From Lactobacillus sp. ESL0246 (GTDB lineage: Bacteria > Bacillota > Bacilli > Lactobacillales > Lactobacillaceae): a stretch of 44,862 nucleotides of DNA. The stretch spans positions 1-44,862 of the forward strand of contig NZ_REHC01000015.1 of assembly GCF_003692965.1 (NCBI RefSeq). The letters run 5' to 3'. Below the pieces are notes generated by a model. The model was not told the DNA's origin, did not search any database, and was given only the letters and a program-made list of their open reading frames with translations. A program made the position numbers and the translations under genes. Positions 43,019-44,862 of the stretch are shown one piece after another. Every line of letters begins with the position of its first letter. Position 1 is the stretch's first letter.

Positions 43019-43178
43019 TCGCAATTCCTCCTCACTTAATAAACAATCATTATCATTTAATGATATTCAGCCAATAGTATAATGTCAAGCGCTTTCTTAG
43101 AAGTGCTTCAGGATAAAAAACGACACTTGATAGCCACTTCAATATAACTATCCGCTTTTATGCGGTATTGTATGTTCT

Positions 43179-43222
43179 CAAGACGTAATTAAGCTTATAA
43201 CAAGACGTAATTAAGCTTATAA
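43179..43222. repeat. Two abutting 22-base direct repeats upstream of the chimeric gene
   Basis: CAAGACGTAATTAAGCTT followed by ATAA occurs at 43179-43200 and again, identically and without gap, at 43201-43222. It sits 47-90 bases before the start codon of the Rgg-like chimera, where an operator for a DNA-binding activator would lie. Confidence 0.75.
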
Positions 43223-43268
43223 ATAGTAGTAAAGACATTGACTAAGTATCCGAATTGAGGTGCCACCA

Positions 43269-44309
43269 ATGACAACAAGTGAATTATTAAAACAATATCG
43301 CCTGCGCGCAAACAAAACCCCAAGAGAATGGGCTGGAACAGCAATCAGTCCTTCTTTCTATTCCGAGGTGGAAAAGGGCCTCAATCGGATCACTGCCGAT
43401 GACTTGATCAAACTTTTGGACTATAACGGCATCCCGGCTGCAAATTTTTTTGCAGAATTAAATCCAGAAAAGAAATTACAATATGATCGTGAACAAGAGC
43501 TAATCAAATTGATGAACGATTCTTATTATCAAAACTCATGCAGTGAACTCACACGACTAGAGCGCATAATTACGCAAGGGAATCTACCTCATCGCCAAGA
43601 TTTATTATTAATGATTAAAGGTTATATTGCTTTAGTAACTGATGCTATTACAGAATTAGATACTACAACTGAATCACTTATTAAAGAAAAGATTTTCAAT
43701 ATTGCAAAATTTGACGAGCTTTTCACCTGGGCAACAGAGACGACGGAACCCTTGCGGATGAATCGGACAATCATTCTTGTCGCCACGCCTGCCAACATGA
43801 CCTTCTTTGAAACAGACAACTTAAGCGCACAGAGCGGGTCGGCTAAGATTGATACTGAACAGATGTCGCAGAAGACCAAGGAGCAGATTTTTACTAATTC
43901 ATGGATAACGTCGTATAAACCGGTCTTTATTTCCATTAGCGAATACATCAAGGGCGCTCAAAAGGATCTGACCTACACGCTCTACCTCTTCGATGGTATC
44001 GACGCGCTGCTACTAGTCTTGTCAATGACCTTGGTCTACGCGATCATCCGCATCTACCAGGTTTCTCAGCAAAACTTCTTCAACGTGAAGAAGTTTCTCG
44101 GCTACAGTCTTTCCAACATTTACCGCAAGACCCTGCTCTTTTTAACGTTTAGCTTCATACTGGAATTGCTCACGACTATCCTGCTGCGTTCGCGTGTCGG
44201 TATTCTAGTCGTCAGCATCAAGTTCATCCTGCAATTATTATTCGGATTACTGTATTTGCGCAAATCTAGCGTCAAACAACTGCTATTTAGCCAAAAGGAG
44301 GACCAATAA
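43269..44309 (+). pseudogene. Chimeric ORF: Rgg-like HTH regulator N-terminus fused to an ABC permease C-terminus
   Basis: An open frame of 346 residues. Residues 1-60 (TTSELLKQYRLRANKTPREW, YSEVEKGLNRITADDLIKLL) are the HTH start of Rgg-type regulators; residues 65-155 continue as an Rgg-like helical part (IKEKIFNIAKFDELF). From about residue 157 the sequence changes to an extracytoplasmic segment and then three membrane helices (LFDGIDALLLVLSMTLVYAI, KTLLFLTFSFILELLTTILL, GILVVSIKFILQLLFGLLYL) like the C-terminus of DUF1430/bacteriocin-associated permeases. The base composition rises at the same point. Start ATG 43269 follows GAGGTG. Most likely an in-frame deletion fusion; a functional membrane-tethered regulator is less likely. 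Confidence 0.6.
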
Positions 44310-44470
44310 TGACAACACCAATTATTAAACTAGACCAAGTTACCAAGCGCTACGGCCAGCGCAAGAGTAAATTTTTGTCCTATAATGCCCCATTTGGCAG
44401 TACCCGTGAATGCGGGCACTGCTTTTTTTGTTTTATTAAACCGCGGCAAACCGCGACGTGCAACCCATAA
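44309..44470 (+). pseudogene. Truncated ABC transporter ATP-binding protein
   Basis: ATG 44309 overlaps the previous stop (TAATG) behind a strong AAAGGAGG site. The first 18 or so residues (MTTPIIKLDQVTKRYGQR) are the start of an ABC ATPase; then homology stops and the frame runs into a terminator, ending after 53 codons without a Walker A motif. This looks like the deletion edge of an ABC exporter operon. Confidence 0.7.
44397..44430 (+). terminator. Terminator after the truncated ABC ATPase
   Basis: GCAGTACCCG (44397-44406) pairs with CGGGCACTGC (44413-44422) with one A-C mismatch, followed by TTTTTTT. Confidence 0.85.
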
Positions 44471-44550
44471 CAAAATTGCAATAACGGATTTTACGTCCCA
44501 TTTAAGCAGCCACGCACAGACCTCGCATGTTAACATAAAGACCCGTAATT

Positions 44551-44862
44551 TTATCCACAACAGACAAGTCACAGTGCTTTGCACAGGATTATGCACATTT
44601 CCCAGCTTGTTTAAAAAATTATGCACAGCATGTGGATATTTCGTCGTGTAATCTAGCTCAAGTACTGTTATTATAATAAAAAATATCCACAGAAGATCAT
44701 GCGAATTATTTTTTTAACGTGCTTTTTTAAGCAAATTTTGTGTATTCTCACAAAATATTTATCCACATCTTGTTAATTCTGAATTATTTTTATTCACCTG
44801 TGGAAAACATCCCGCTTAAATGGTAAAATAGACGTTGCTTATCGTTATCGGAGGGAACTAAT
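44551..44862. other. oriC: Replication origin oriC, left part, with DnaA boxes
   Basis: DnaA boxes: TTATCCACA at 44551-44559 and 44759-44767; TTATGCACA at 44589-44597 and 44619-44627; near matches ATATCCACA at 44683-44691 and TTATTCACC at 44790-44798; reverse boxes TGTGGATAT at 44631-44639 and TGTGGAAAA at 44799-44807. An AT-rich stretch at 44664-44686 could be an unwinding element. A TAAAAT -10-like box (44824-44829) lies just after the last boxes, which fits DnaA autoregulation. Confidence 0.9.
44850..44862 (+). promoter_or_regulatory. Ribosome binding site of the next gene, presumably dnaA
   Basis: GGAGGGAACTAAT ends the window. The spacing fits a start codon at 44863. Gene identity rests on the DnaA boxes and the rpmH-rnpA-yidC-mnmE-mnmG order. 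Confidence 0.75.

Noticed and set aside
43080-43100. cre-like site TGTCAAGCGCTTTC near the chimeric gene
   Set aside because: Only about 10 of 14 positions fit and the symmetric AAGCGCTT core explains most of the match.
44330-44651. Overlapping open frames of 88 and 98 codons on both strands at the origin
   Set aside because: They cover DnaA boxes and a terminator, have no ribosome binding site and no protein-like conservation; chance frames.
1-44862. CRISPR arrays, tRNA and rRNA genes
   Set aside because: No regularly spaced repeats, no CCA-ending cloverleaf sequence and no rRNA-like stretches were seen on either strand.

Overview
The window is chromosomal DNA from a low-GC lactobacillus, most likely Lactobacillus sensu stricto (acidophilus/delbrueckii group). 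Three things point there: the AT-rich code with strong AGGAGG ribosome binding sites; the tandem deoxyadenosine/deoxyguanosine kinase pair known from L. acidophilus R-26; and a dltXABCD operon with pyruvate oxidase. The right end is the replication origin. It runs yidC-rnpA-rpmH, then a cluster of DnaA boxes, and stops at a strong ribosome binding site (GGAGGGAACTAAT), so dnaA should begin at the next base. The window is therefore the roughly 45 kb to the left of oriC.

Layout. 1-122: the first bases of an IS3-type insertion sequence, running off the edge. 223-5780 (minus): an arginine deiminase operon, arcA-arcB-arcD-arcC, ending in a PucR/CdaR-type regulator. 6162-7064: a DUF975 membrane protein behind a structured RNA leader. 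7072-12521 (minus): dltX-A-B-C-D plus a co-translated serine hydrolase. 12643-16838: a small membrane protein, two tandem small-RNA-like units, a DarB/CbpB-like CBS protein, an unknown gene and a P1B-4 metal ATPase. 17007-23734: CPBP protease, DUF218 protein, MacB-like ABC transporter, nagB and an amaP-DUF2273-asp23 envelope-stress operon. 24282-33545: two deoxynucleoside kinases, an amino-acid ABC importer, two purine permease paralogues around a DASS anion transporter, and a small membrane protein. 34160-37454 (minus): gnd and pyruvate oxidase. 37719-42550 (minus): mnmG, mnmE, yidC, rnpA, rpmH. 42728-44470: a short foreign-looking island with an unknown gene, a chimeric Rgg-like/ABC-permease ORF and a truncated ABC ATPase. 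44471-44862: oriC.

How it works together. The arc operon turns arginine into ornithine, ammonia, CO2 and ATP. The dlt operon D-alanylates teichoic acids. Pyruvate oxidase and 6-phosphogluconate dehydrogenase handle aerobic and pentose-phosphate carbon flow. The kinases and purine permeases salvage purines. Four parS-like 16-mers lie between 21.4 and 34.2 kb and suggest the ParB loading zone beside the origin.

The least explained signals are (i) two paralogous plus-strand RNA units at about 13.1-13.5 kb, each showing an anti-Shine-Dalgarno loop and ending in an intrinsic terminator with no upstream gene; (ii) the multi-helix attenuator-like leader of the DUF975 gene; and (iii) the chimeric remnant island between rpmH and dnaA. 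No tRNA, rRNA or CRISPR array was seen.
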